Shown here: positions 1-12,100 of the stretch, piece by piece
Numbering within the stretch: the stretch's first letter is position 1
Layout of the letters: every line of letters begins with the position of its first letter
Source of the DNA: Lunularia cruciata
Taxonomy: Eukaryota; Streptophyta; Marchantiopsida; Lunulariales; Lunulariaceae
Assembly: GCA_948567375.1 (NCBI GenBank)
Contig: OX419758.1
Location: 28,959,001 to 29,023,000, forward strand
Reading direction: 5' to 3'
Length of the DNA stretch: 64,000 nt
The notes under the pieces: model-generated
Databases searched by the model: none
The model's input: only the letters and a program-made list of their open reading frames with translations
What the model was told of the DNA's origin: nothing
Made by a program: the position numbers and the translations under genes

Positions 1-18
1 CGCGTAGGAAAAATGAAG

Positions 19-82
19 GATGGGAAGACCCCATCAAGCCGTACAAGGGAGAGACAAAAAAGGTAACATGGGGCTAAGCCCC
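19..82 (-). other. Two stem-loops in the 3' UTR of the R2-like element
   Basis: Positions 19-35 form a 6-bp stem with a 5-base loop (GATGGG...CCCATC). Positions 70-82 are a perfect 6-bp stem around one base (GGGGCT A AGCCCC). The first hairpin is kept in copies B, C and in the 90-bp tail copy D. The second is kept in B and nearly in C. In R2-type elements the RT recognises the folded 3' UTR RNA, so these are good candidates for that signal. The role is inferred. Confidence 0.55.
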
Positions 83-131
83 AATAGAGTCTGTATGAGA
101 AATCTGCCCTACCGCACCTAAGATATCCGAG

Positions 132-3100
132 CTATGCAAGTCGTACGGTACACACAACTGGAGCATCCGAAGAAACATCACCTAATGTGATTGCTCTCCT
201 ATGGATTGCACCAGCCACTGCCCTTTGTAGAGCAATGGATACACGCTGTCTAAAGTAAGCTACAAAGTATGAGAGTGAGAGTGGTACCCCCTGCCGCCTA
301 ACATGATAAGCTCTTGCGCACTCCCTGACAAATGTGTCAAATGCCGTGTCCATCGCTCCATATAACTCCAAGGCTAGAGGAACAAAGAGGTGACCTCGCT
401 GCATGCCCCTATACTTGGAGACCTTGCGACCTGCTGCTGCACTCGCCGCCCATCCAGGGGGATGGGTAATCACTCCCTCCGAAACTGTATCTCGCATAGG
501 GTCCGTCACCACGACATCCGCTACTGTCACCTGATCATCTCGGACCAAGTATAAGTCTGCCCCGACACGTGTCGTCTGCAACGCATACGAACGCTCCCTC
601 CAAGCCAAGTATCCACTCTCTCGTGCCATAGCAAACACTATGTCTCTAATGGCATCATGGGTAGCTATCCTCTGTCCTCCAAAAGGACACCGTGTCATGT
701 GGACCGCCGCTGCATCTAGTGTAGAACCACACTCACAAGTGAGTAGTGAAGATGCAGATGGGTGGACCAAACCTAGGCGAAACCTCATTGCTGTAGAGAA
801 AGTAGCCGGTGCGAGTCGGAAAGCCCTAATGCATGGTCGAGCTAGGATCCACGAGCCTGCACCCTTGCCGGAGCAAGAACGTAGACGTGCTCTAGTAGCC
901 TGAGGAATGGACGAGTCAACTAAGAGAGAATGTAGCGTATGCTCACACTGTCGCTCCATCAAGGAAGACTGTAGACCTCTAGTCCAATCTGACAATAGTG
1001 AAGCAAACGGTGGAAAACCCTCTCGTGCTCGTGTAGATAGACTATCTCTCGTCTGCCGCAATAACACCTGGAGAGAAAAGGATCCTCCCTCCACCTCTGT
1101 CACATAAGTCTCCAAAACCGGCCTATCAGCAACCACAAAACGAGAGGCAAGTAGGGGTGCCGAGAGAGCCCAACTACCCAAAAACACTATAGGTGCCATC
1201 TCCTCCATAGAAAGCAAGCCAACCCCACCACATGAGATCGGTAGAGCCGTCTGTCTACGTGCCAAATCCCCTGTCACACACTCAAAAGTCCCTGGTCCAA
1301 TAATATCACCAAAGACTCCCATAATCCTCCTATCAAATGCTCTCAGACGTGATAGGAAGGACGATGAGGGGGGAACTGTACGGATGAGGTAGGATGGTCG
1401 ACGAGCAATACTGGAAGAGAGTATACCAAATGCCACCTGCGGATCTCCTAGTAATGGAAGGTCATCCACATGGAGAACATCCTCTGCAAGGGCAGCGTCC
1501 AAGAAGCGTGTGACAAAATCCTCCGATCCTACTGGCACTCCAAGAACACGAAGTCCCTCTGTGGATGTGATACACCCCTCAGGAAGCTCAAGGTGGGGAG
1601 GGATACCTATAGGGGACCATGCCCTACACTTTGACACCTTGACTCTCAAGCCTACTAGATGTAGCTCGGTAGTCAAGTAGTCAAAGGCCTGCCTAATCTA
1701 ATCTACAGGGCCTACGATGTGTGTATCATCTGCCAAGGATGGAAATACACAACCTGGCATGGCCAAAGTAGTAGACAGGAGAGCTCTAAAGTGAGCCATG
1801 GCAAATAAGGCCCCCCCCAAAGGATCTCCCTGACGTGTACCAACAGCTGACTCCAAGACGGTGACTCCCTCATGTGAACCACCATGCTGGTAGTAAAGGG
1901 AAGCAGGAGAGCCATAAAAAGACCGCACAAAAGGAATGAGACTTGCCAAGGATCCACCAGCCTCCCAAAGCTCTCTAAAGATGGATGCACGTGAGACGCT
2001 ATTAAAAGCGTTCTCAACGTCCACCTATAGGACGACCCACTCCGGATGGATATCTAGGAGTGCTCTAATGCCTAGAGATATAGCCTCACATCCTCCAGGT
2101 GTAGCTACTCCAAACTGATGTGGACTAAGGTACTGTCAAAAGTGAGAACGATGCTGAAGGACAATGGTACGACTGACCAAACGCAAAAAGATCTCTCCAA
2201 TAGCAATCGGTCTAATGCCTCCCGTGTCCTTCTCGATCACGAGAAGTCGACTAGCACCCAAGACCCGACTAACAGACATAGGAATATCTCCTCTCGCTAC
2301 TGCTGCAGCCACCTGAAACAACTCGGTAAAACCACTAGAAGGATCATCTGCCTGGAAGCAATCTCTAAGGTGCTCATAAACCATCCCTGACAAGCCTCCT
2401 GAGGAAAGGCGAGGGGCAGTGCACAATGCTTGTGCAAATAGCGACCTATCAAGACATAAAGGCTGCTCAGGCTGATAATCTAAGACCTCTAGTGGTAGTC
2501 CCTCTACTGCTATAGGATGCAATGAGCGTAGGGAATAGATGGTCTCATCAGTAGGACTCGCTATAGACAGAGGGTGTAGCGCTCGTGCTGCTCTACTAAA
2601 CTCTCCCTCCTGACCCAATGTCCTACATCGTCGTAATCAAGTGGAATCTATGGTATCCTGTGGCGATGTTTGTCTCCTAAATCGTGTAGCCCTAACAGAC
2701 TCCTCCTGAAGGGCTGCCCAATCCCCCTCTCGGAATCGACGAAATCTAGCCGCCACCTCTCTATGCCCCGCACGTCCCCCTCTAGCATAACGAAGACACC
2801 ATTGAGGGAGTAGGAGGAATAGGAACCACGCTAACTCGTCCAAGGGATCATGTGCCAAACGATCCAATGGTAGGCAAAAAGCCTGTCTAGCCTCATCATG
2901 GAGTGTGCGGGGTAGCCTATGGAATAGACGTGGACATGGAAAACTAGTCTCAAATAACCCCAAATTCAACCCGCCTGAGAAGCTAACCACTCCCACGACT
3001 TGATCGGTATCCTTGGAACGATCAACGAAGGTATAGAAGAAGCGTGCGTAATCCCGAGTGTCATTGCTGTCGATGGTCGCTCGTGGTCGCTCGTCTCACG

Positions 3101-3246
3101 TGGGCATCCCAAGTGGTCCAATCATAGTCCTTGTGCATCCTTCCCACATGGGTCTTTACCCCTTGCGAGGTAAAGCGTCGGTGACACACCGGGCATGGTG
3201 TATCCCGACCCGCTCTAGGCGACCCCACATGGGAAGGTGTAGCCAT
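132..3246 (-). pseudogene. Zinc finger - reverse transcriptase - restriction-like endonuclease ORF of copy A (broken)
   Basis: A single ORF of about 1035 codons, starting at the ATG complementary to 3244-3246 and ending at the TAG complementary to 132-134. In order it shows: a C2H2 finger (CPVC, then HVGRMH, about 3130-3195); an N-terminal linker; RT motif A (VDVENAFNSV, about 1980-2030); motif B (RQGDPLGGALF, about 1800-1840); motif C (SLADDTHIVGP, about 1707-1740, with Leu where Tyr or Phe is common); a CCHC knuckle (CECG...HMTRC, about 690-742); and a PD-(D/E)XK-like endonuclease core (GADLYLV...VADVVVTDP, about 499-563). It is broken by a 10-bp tandem duplication at 3075-3094 (frameshift) and by stops near 2637, 2133, 2025 and 1695. 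Copy C has arginine (CGA) at the first of these, so that stop is a C-to-T change. Family function: target-primed reverse transcription after site-selective nicking. Confidence 0.85.
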
Positions 3247-3705
3247 GGCTAGCACAAGAATAATGATAGTAACACATGATACTCCTCTCCATATCTCCCC
3301 ATATCTGCAAAACCACAACCCCTCACATCCCAACTCACATAAGAAAACAATCTCTCTCACAACCCTAAAATCTATAAACTCCCATAACTTTCAATTTCCG
3401 TCTCCAAAATTTTCAAATTAAATTCCCATGGAACTTAATCATGAAAACCCAGAAATTAGAAATGAAAATTCACAACCCATCACTCTCAATGTATAATGAT
3501 CACTCTCAACCCTAAAAAAAACTAAAAAACTTCATAACTTTCTACTCCATTCTCCATAGTCTTCAATCTAGGTGCCAATGGAACCGAAATTGAAAAACGA
3601 AGAGAATCGTCTATTCACTCGAAGGCTACATGCTAGAGAGCACTCAGATTTTATCAAAATTGTCTCCCGTCTCTCCCTCTCCTCTCCTGTCTCCACACTC
3701 TCCCC

Positions 3706-6700
3706 GCAGCTCCACTGAATGCGGACAATGGAATCACATATTGCTGTTTAGCTATAGAACTCCGATAACAAGGTTCAATTGTCAAAGTCGCTGGTCGAAA
3801 GTTGGAAGTGCAGGAATTCAGACCTGAAGCGGTTGCATCAACCGTTGAGCTTGGCATCGACCTGCTCAAGTCGTTTTACATTAGGGGGTTCCAAATTAGG
3901 ATCGACGGATTTCTACTGGTGCCATAGGTTTACCCATAAGATTCCGTAAAACCATTTACGGGTGATAAAAGTCTGGGGAGCTTTCAATCTCGATTATCTT
4001 TCAGTCTCGATTCGAGAGGGGATTATGGGAGATATTAAATGAATCATCTGACCAATTGATACCGGGTCTGTGTGCTGTCAAGGAAAAAAGAAATGTCAAT
4101 CATACAAGTATATAAGGGTGAACAAGGAAAAATCTTAATTAATACTTGTACAAAATTTTACGGAATGTCCAGAACCCGCAAGCTTTTCGTTTCCCGTAAA
4201 AGGTTACTGATTCCAGAATTTTACCCTTAGAAATCCACAAATTTTCTTACAGATTTCTACGGACTGCAAAAAAGCTAATTTGAAACCCCTTTTGAGTACT
4301 TCTCTTCGTTCTGCCAGTTCTAATGGAACCTGTAATTGGGGGCCAGAATAGGAGTCTTTGTAACCTCATTCTGTATTCGGCATCATAAGCTTGTCAGACG
4401 TCAAAAGCTATTTGCTGTGCTAGCAGGGAATGCTTTTTACTTCCTGTGTGTGCAGATCAGACAAGCGAGTAACTCGAGAATATGTAGGTACATAGTGCTT
4501 CATGCACACTCGCTTACTCAACTTTTCCACTATTAGAGTGGCAATCCTTGAATTCTTCACTTTCATGACAAGCATTTCTCACTGCCACAAAATTGGTCTT
4601 ATTTGGCTCTAGATTCTGGCGCACAATACTGCTACACTACTACTGAAGTTTATTTTCTAAAGTTTATTTTTATTTGACACTACTGTTACTTTACCCACGA
4701 ATATCAGATATTGATTTAACTTTTAGCTAGTGTTGGCTTACGTAGCTGCTCGGTATGTTCACTAGATTGGACACTTGTAAAAAAGCTCGAGCTTTTACGA
4801 GTCTCACTGATTTAATCAAGGACTAGCATAATCTGCTCTTGTCAATTTCACCTGAGTTTTCGTCGAGAAACCAACACCAGATCTTGACGAGAAACTAATA
4901 CCAGTGTCTCGAAGAGAGTCTGCTGAGGTATGAGCTTGTGTATTCACTTACTCAGCACCTTTAATAAGTCTTCATTTATTGCAGATCTCAATGCCCATGC
5001 TCAATAAACTTTGCCCCAAATTGTGCTTTATTAGGATGAGGTAGGTATTGATTCTTGGATTGGAAGCGGGTCTTAAGTATTGCAAATTGTTCATATGAGG
5101 AGAGTTTGAAAGGTTTTTGAAGTTCGAACTCTAAGCTCGAACTTTGAAATTTGAGGTTTTGATTTAAGAATGTTCCAAAGGTTATATGTTGGTGCTTATC
5201 GATTATCTATAAATTTAAGATACAAGAAAGATATGAAGGATGATATCTTAGATCTTGATTCTTTAACTAGATTGAGCTATAATAGTTCAGAACTAACATT
5301 TGAATAAGAAGGCACAAACCAATCTTCACCAATGAACCACGAAACAAAACGTAGAGCAAAACATAGGTTGAACCTAATTAGACATCATGGGCAATTGAGT
5401 TGCTAGATGGATGAACACGATATATTTTTATAAAGACTTTAAAGTAAACCATAACTCTACCCGAACCATTGTTTAATAGCTATATCACAGGTCTATTCTA
5501 AGTCCGTTCTAACCACTTAAGAAGTTGTTGAAATGAAGGAGCTATTGTGATTGACTCAAAGCCGAGTGCAAATGTAGAAATGGTCGAGTATGAGGGGAGG
5601 TTTGGGTGCTGAAAAAAAGTGTTTGGGCAGTCCATAAAACAAGAATTTTGAACAAAATTTTTTTTTCTCATTTTCTTAGACATGTGGAGGGTAAAAAATA
5701 TAAATTTTCGTTTTTTCATCAATCATTCAAATTCCTTCTCATACATTTTCACCGATTGAGAATTGGCAAAAGTGTCCTTCATTTCACCTTCCAAGAAGTA
5801 GCAATGAAAACTGTTAAAACTTTCATCCTAAGTAACTATGGGTTCAAGTTCTTCGCATCAAGGACTCTTTCATAAAGGCCGGCTATACTAGGTTTCTCCA
5901 TATTTTCATGGATGCTACTTATCGTTGCAGCGTAGGAATATATTCTAGCTGTCACGATGAGAGCAAGGCTTGTTTACAGACTCTCCCTACACACAACCAA
6001 TGACCAACTCTATTGCTCCATCGATAATAAGGGCGAGAACAAACGAAAGGACATAACTTTTTTGTCAAATTATGAATGTACTGCGTAACTTTTGCGGGTA
6101 CCTCAGCCGGTTCTCGAAGTAGGAATTAAAAAGAAACAAAACCTTGTTGCACATCTACAGCTATAGATCTTTAAAATGAGACACCTCTCGACAAAATCCG
6201 ATGAAAACCCTAGGAGGAGTTGATTGTAATAAAATCGCCAAGCGTATTAGTGATATAAAGATGGATGAACTCCATTGCTATACTTTGTACTGACTTCGCA
6301 TGATTAACACCCCTACAGATAGAGGTTGGAGTGATTTTGGCGGTCTCTTCCATCTGAATCCATTTGGTTTGACGTGGTGGGAGACAACCCTGGTGCACTC
6401 TTTGCCTTTGGGGACTATCTCATCCATCAACATGCTAGTCGTCAGAACAGACGAATTCTCTTTGTGTCATTGCTGGGTTTCCTTCATTCTCCATGGACAA
6501 AATAACGGTGTCTTTCTGTTGTCTTATTCCTGATCATACTTTGGAGAAATTCAACTGCGCATGTGTTATTTAAAGCCACTGTTAAGCCTGTAGTGTTGAA
6601 AATGTCTTGCAATGGTCAAATTCCGTCTGCTTTTTAATGGAAAGACCTGCTTGATAGGCTGAAAAGTTTCTAACTTTTATCTTCTGAATAATTTCCGGTT

Positions 6701-7760
6701 GAATTTTACATCTTTTGTCACCTCATGTTCAGCATGCCAAGTACACATTATGAACTTCCTTGCCATGCCTCGCCTAAATCTGTGCTCACTCTATAGCCTC
6801 TCCAAACACGGCCTCCGCCTCTCATTTCCCTTCATTTCCCGACCAAAATTCTACCACATCTCTTGCTCCGACCGTATTGCGTGACTTTTAAATTATCAGG
6901 CAAATCGCCATCAAAAATTTAGAAAGAATCGAGCAAGTTACACACCAACTTGGTTATTGGCAAGTTAGTGAGATTAGATCAAATTATAGTCAACTCTAAA
7001 CTTGTCATAACAGAACTTCTGCTGAGTGCTTCAAAATTCGCGTTTGTGGAGAGAGCGGTTACCCTGGCCTGAAAACAAAGATGCAAAAAGAGTCAAACGA
7101 CGAAAGACAAACCTGTAGACTTAAGACTCGTTCCAAAAGCAAGCTGTAGAAGGTAGGGGCGGGAACATGATGACACATAACCACAGAGAAGGTCGCATCG
7201 GGACATCTGTGAGATAAGATGCTCTACGTAGTTCCTCATCATCCACGTAGGACAGCCTACTGGGCAAACGTTGGGACCAATAAACGAAACTCTACGCTCC
7301 CAGCGGGACGCCAGCGTCTTTGACCGGAAGGTAAAGTTACGATCGTGCGGATGCAAGTAGACCAGATTATGATGCCTATGTGATTTCTCCATGGCGACCA
7401 AAATACTGCACTTGAGATGCATTAATAATGGCAATTTGTAACATGACACGTGTGAGTTTCTCATCGGCTATTGAGATCTTTCCCATGTGATGTGGATGTA
7501 TGCCTACTCGTAGGTCATCTTTCGATCTGTAGGACCATTAGTACATACATTTGTTTGGTAGGTTGCAGATTCTTCATCTTATTTTGACCTTCTGAACACT
7601 TGGATCGTGGTAACGTAACTCAGTGCGTCGCATGCGTGACCATGGAAACGTATCTGTAGTTTCTAAGCGATATATTTCTTCTCTGCACTTCCACAGTAAT
7701 GAGCCTTCTTACTTACTTTTAAAAGGTGATAGTCACCTAGTACTAGGGAGGAGACAAGGG
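3706..7760. other. Intergenic DNA without a recognisable gene
   Basis: About 4 kb with only short open frames (under 125 codons), none of which I recognise. A 40-codon stretch on the plus strand near 3808-3927 has an exon-like look, and a short frame at 6747-6881 resembles a targeting peptide, but neither has supporting splice sites or homology that I can see. No LTRs or long repeats are evident. Probably unique spacer with possible exon debris. Confidence 0.5.
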
Positions 7761-8465
7761 CGACCGCGTAGACAAAACGAAGGATGGGAAGACCCCATCA
7801 AGCCGGACAAGGGAGAGGCAGGCAGAAAAGGTAAAATGGGGCTAAGCCCAATAGAGTCTATATGAGAAATCTGCACGACCGCACCTTAGATATTCTAGTT
7901 ATGCAAGTTGTATGGTCTATAAATAACATGAGCATCCAATGAAATATCACCTATTATGATGGCTTACAGACTGCACCATCCAGTGCACTTTGTAGAGCAA
8001 TGGACACACACTATCTAAAATATGCCACAAAGTATAAGAGTGAGAGTGTCCACACTATCTAAAATATGCCACAAAGTATAAGAGTGAGAGTGGTACCCCT
8101 TGGCGCCTAACATGATAAGTCCTTGTGCATTCCTTGACAAATGTGTCAAAGCCGTGTCCATCGCTCTAGATAACTCCAAGGCTAGAGGAACAAAGAGGTG
8201 ACCTCGTTGCATGCCCATATACTTGGAGACCTTGTGGCATGTTGTTGCACTCACCGCCCATCCAAGGGGATGGGTAATTACTCCCTTCAAAAATATATCT
8301 CGCGTAGGATAAGTAACCACAACATCCGATACTATCACTTGATCATCTCGGACCCATTATAAGTCTACCCTGACACGTGTTGTTTGCAAAGCATACTAAC
8401 GCCTCCTCCAAGCCAAGTATCCACTCTCTTGTGCCATAGCAAACATTATGTCACTAATAGCATCC
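7761..8465 (-). mobile_element. R2-like non-LTR retrotransposon, copy B, 5'-truncated
   Basis: A 700-bp copy of the 3' end of the same family as copy A: complete 3' tail and UTR, then the end of the endonuclease region, stopping at about 8465 (equivalent to about 655 of copy A). 5' truncation is typical of target-primed reverse transcription. The endonuclease frame survives only as fragments (for example 8015-8338). A 45-bp stretch at about 8006-8091 is tandemly duplicated. A 12-of-13 match between about 7735-7747 and 8480-8493 may be a mutated target-site duplication, but this is weak. Confidence 0.8.
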
Positions 8466-9013
8466 TCGTTCCCTAAGTACCCTACTACTAGGGTAGGCAC
8501 CTAGGGGACGGGGGACGATGAAGGGAAGTGTTGTGGGGATTGAGGTGGAGATAGGGATAACAGATAAGGATCTTGGATGGAACTTTATTTAGAAATGAAG
8601 ACAATGGGGTGATACTATTTAAAGGGATGGAGACAACAGACGGAGAGAGACAATGGATGGGATTGTTTTTGGGAATGGGAACAAAGGCTGGGGAGGAGGA
8701 TGATATATGTTAAGAAATTCCTCTTTGCCATGTGCATCATGCAATGAACTAATACTAGTCCATACTAAAGTGATGACTTTAATCAAGCTTATAGAGAAAC
8801 CGTTGTGGTTATATTATAAGTGATGCAGCCAGAAGCTACAATAAACCTTGGATTATTTCCAAGCTTAGGTTCTTGCATTAGAAGACAATAATCACATTAG
8901 CACAAAGGATAGGGTAGTCCAATTTCCTATTGATATTTGTAATTGAAGAGTGCTATCTATGTACGTAAGATAGAATAGAAAGACATTATGAAGCCATATA
9001 GAGTATGAGAAAA
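8466..9013. other. Spacer between R2-like copies B and C
   Basis: No gene or repeat recognised. It is purine-rich on the plus strand between about 8510 and 8700. Confidence 0.5.
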
Positions 9014-9151
9014 GGGTGACCACATAGAAAACACACAGGATGGGAAGACCCCATCAAGCCGTACAAGGGAGGGACAAAAAAGGTAAAATGGAGCTAAGCC
9101 CCAACAGAGTCTATATGAGAAATATACCCTACTGCACCTAAGATATCCAAG

Positions 9152-12100
9152 CTATGCAAGTCGGATGGTCTACAAACAATTGGAGCATCTGAAGAAGCAT
9201 CACCTAGTGTGATTGCTCTCATATGGATTGCACCAGCCAATGCACTCTATTGTAATACCAAGGGTTAGCCATATGACCTAGATGTGAAATTTGGTTTGGT
9301 AACATCTAGAATGATGTTATACATGATGGTCAAAATAGATCAGATAGAAGTATCACCAAAAGAGTACTTCTACTAATAGGGCAGAAACCAAAATAGACTT
9401 GAGAACCTTAGAACCAATAGCTAGACATATGATTTAAAGGTGAGAATTTGTTTGGTAACATATGGAAGGATGTTACACATGATGGACTAAACAGATCATA
9501 AAGAGGTATCACCAAAAGAGGACTTCTACTAATAGAGTAGGAATCAAAATATGCCTGAAATCTTTGAAGGCAATTTCGGAGGCCTAAACGGATGAATTAG
9601 GCCTCAAAAATGTGCAGAACCCCCCCCCCCCATAGAGGAAAGTCTGGCCTTCCCTCCCCCTTGCTTTGTCTTGTCGAGAGCTTTCCAATGGTACCTTACT
9701 CACGTGATTCTGAGATCCCTACAGGAAGATTCCCTAAAAGATTCCCTCCAGTCAAAGCTTGTTTGACCAACCAGATAGGACCTAGACCAGACAGGTCACC
9801 CATCCAAGTAAGTAATCCAAGGGTGGAGCTTGCTGACATGTCACCTATCTATGTCCCTAATCCTATGGTGGAGCTTCCTTGGAGGAGATCTCTTTGTCTA
9901 TATAATAAAGAGAAGGTGCTCCCTTGGAGCATCGAATGTTTGAGTGTGCAATCTGTGTTTTCTCTCTTCTCTTGTCCTTGGAGTATTACATCTATAGAGC
10001 AATGGACACACATTGTCTAAAATATGCTACAAAGTATGAGAGTGAGAGTGGTACCCCCTAATGCCTAACACTTGTGCACTCATAGATAAATATGTCGAAC
10101 ATTGCTCCATATAACTCCAAGGCTAGAGGAACAAAGAGGTGACCTTGCTGCATGCTCCTATACCTAGAGACCTGCTGCTGCACTCACCGCCTATCCAAAG
10201 GGATGGGTAATCACTCCTTCCAAAATTGTACCTTTCATAGGGTCCATAACCACAACATCCGCTACTATCACTTGATTATCTCGGACCAAGTATAAGTCTG
10301 CCTTGGTATGTATTGTTTTCAAAGCATACAAATGCTTCCTCTAAGCCAAGTATCCACTCTCTTGTGCCATACCAAACACTATATCCCTAATATCATCATA
10401 GGTAGCTATCCTTTGTCCTCCAAAAGGACATTATGTCATATGGACCGTTGCTACATCTAGTGTAGAACCACACTTACAAGTGAGTAATGAAGATGCAGAG
10501 GGGTGGACCAAACCTGGGTGAAACCTCATCGATATAAAGAAAGTAGTTGGTGTTAGTTGGAATGCCTTAATGTACAATCAAGCTAAGATCCAAGAGCCTG
10601 CATCCTTGCCAAAGCAAGAGCAAAGATGTGTTCTAGTAGCCTAAGGAATGGATGAGTCAACTAAGAGGGAATGTAACATATGCTCACATTGTTGCTCCAT
10701 GAAGGAAGAATGTAAACCTCTAGTCCAATCTGATAATAGTGAAGCAAAAGATAGAAAATCCTTGCATGCTCGTGGGGATAGACTATCTCTCATCTACGGC
10801 AATAACATCTAGAGAGAAAAGGATCCCCCCTCCACCTCTATCACATAAGTCTCCAACACCGGCCTATCAACAACCACAAAACAAGAGGAAAGTAGCGGTG
10901 CCAAGAAAGCCCAACTACCCAAAAGTACTATAGGTGCAGTCTCCTCCATAGATAGCAAGCTAACTCTTCCACACAAGATTGGCAAAGTTTTTTGTCTACA
11001 TGCTAAATCCCTTGTCACACACTCAAATGTCCCTAGTCCAATAATATCACCAAAGACTCCCATAATCCTCCTATCAAAGGCTCTGAAACATGATAGGAAG
11101 GACAAAGAGGGGGGAATTATATGGATGAGGTGAGTCAGTCAACAAGCAATACTAGACAAGAGTGTACCAAATGCCACTTGTGGATTTCCTAGTAATGGAA
11201 GGCCATCCACATGGAGAACATCCTTTGCAAGGGCAACATCTAAGAAGTGTGTGACAAAATCCTCGGATCATATTGTCATTCCAAGAACACTTAGTCCATA
11301 TGTAGATGTGATACATCCCTTTGGAAGCTCAAGGTGGAGACAAATACCTAATGGGGACCATGCCTTGCACTTTGACACATTGACTCTCAAGCCTACTAGA
11401 TGTAGCTTGATAGTCAAGTGGTCAAAGGCCTACTTAATTTGATATACTAGGCCCATGTTGTGTGTATCATCTACCAAGGAGGGAAATACACAACTTGGCA
11501 TGACCAAAGTACTAGATAGGAGAGCTCTAAAGTGAGCCATGGCAAATAAGGGTCCCCCTAAAGGATCTCTCTTGTGTGTACCAATAGTTGGCAAGACAAT
11601 GATTCCCTCCTATGAACAACCATGCTGGTAATAAAGGGAAGCAAGAGAGCCAAAAAAATACTGCACAAAAGGAATAAGACATGCCAACAATCCACCGGCC
11701 TCTCTAAGCTCTCTAAAGATGGATGCACGTGAGATGTTATTAAAATTATTCTCAACATCCACTTGTAGGATGACACATTCCATATGGATATCTAGGAGTG
11801 CCCTAATGCATAAAGATATAGCCTCATATCCTCCAAGTGTAGCTACTCCAAATTGATTTGGACTAAGGTGATGTCAAAAGTGAGAATGATGCTAAAGGAC
11901 AATAGTATGATTGACCAAATGCATAAAGATCTCTCCACTAGCAATTGGTCTAGTGCTCCCCGTGCCTTTCTCTATCACAAGAAGTCGACTAGCACCTAAC
12001 ACCCGACTAATAGACATAAGAATGTCTCCTTTCACTACTACTACATCCACCTAAAAAAAATTGGTAAAGCCACTAGAAGGATCATCTGCTTGAAACTAAT

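Larger units (their letters stand above)
1..3705 (-). mobile_element. R2-like (restriction-like-endonuclease) non-LTR retrotransposon, copy A, near full length
   Basis: A minus-strand non-LTR retrotransposon of about 3.7 kb. The window edge cuts off only the last few bases of its 3' end, since copies B and D continue about 8 bases further. The 5' limit near 3705 is where similarity to copy C (9014-13432) stops. It has no LTRs and a single long ORF with the order C2H2 zinc finger, RT, CCHC knuckle, endonuclease. The roughly 450-bp 5' leader and the 131-bp 3' UTR are both shared with copy C. The architecture matches R2/NeSL/Utopia-type elements rather than the APE-type L1 and RTE LINEs usual in plants. 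The clade is not resolved by eye. No convincing target-site duplication was found. Confidence 0.85.

Noticed and set aside
640-1107. Plus-strand open frames over the first LINE copy
   Set aside because: They lie opposite the RT-thumb and knuckle codons of the minus-strand ORF; only the minus strand gives recognisable domains.
3808-3927. Plus-strand exon-like 40-codon stretch
   Set aside because: Reads plausibly but has no splice sites, start codon or family that I can name.
6747-6881. Possible first exon with an organelle-targeting look
   Set aside because: Ends in a stop within 45 codons and has no following exon I could join.
7093-7464. 123-codon minus-strand frame
   Set aside because: No motif, no homology by eye, and within the length expected by chance over 4 kb.
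9610-10020. 136-codon plus-strand frame
   Set aside because: Runs across the right boundary of the solo LTR into LINE sequence, so it cannot be a conserved gene.
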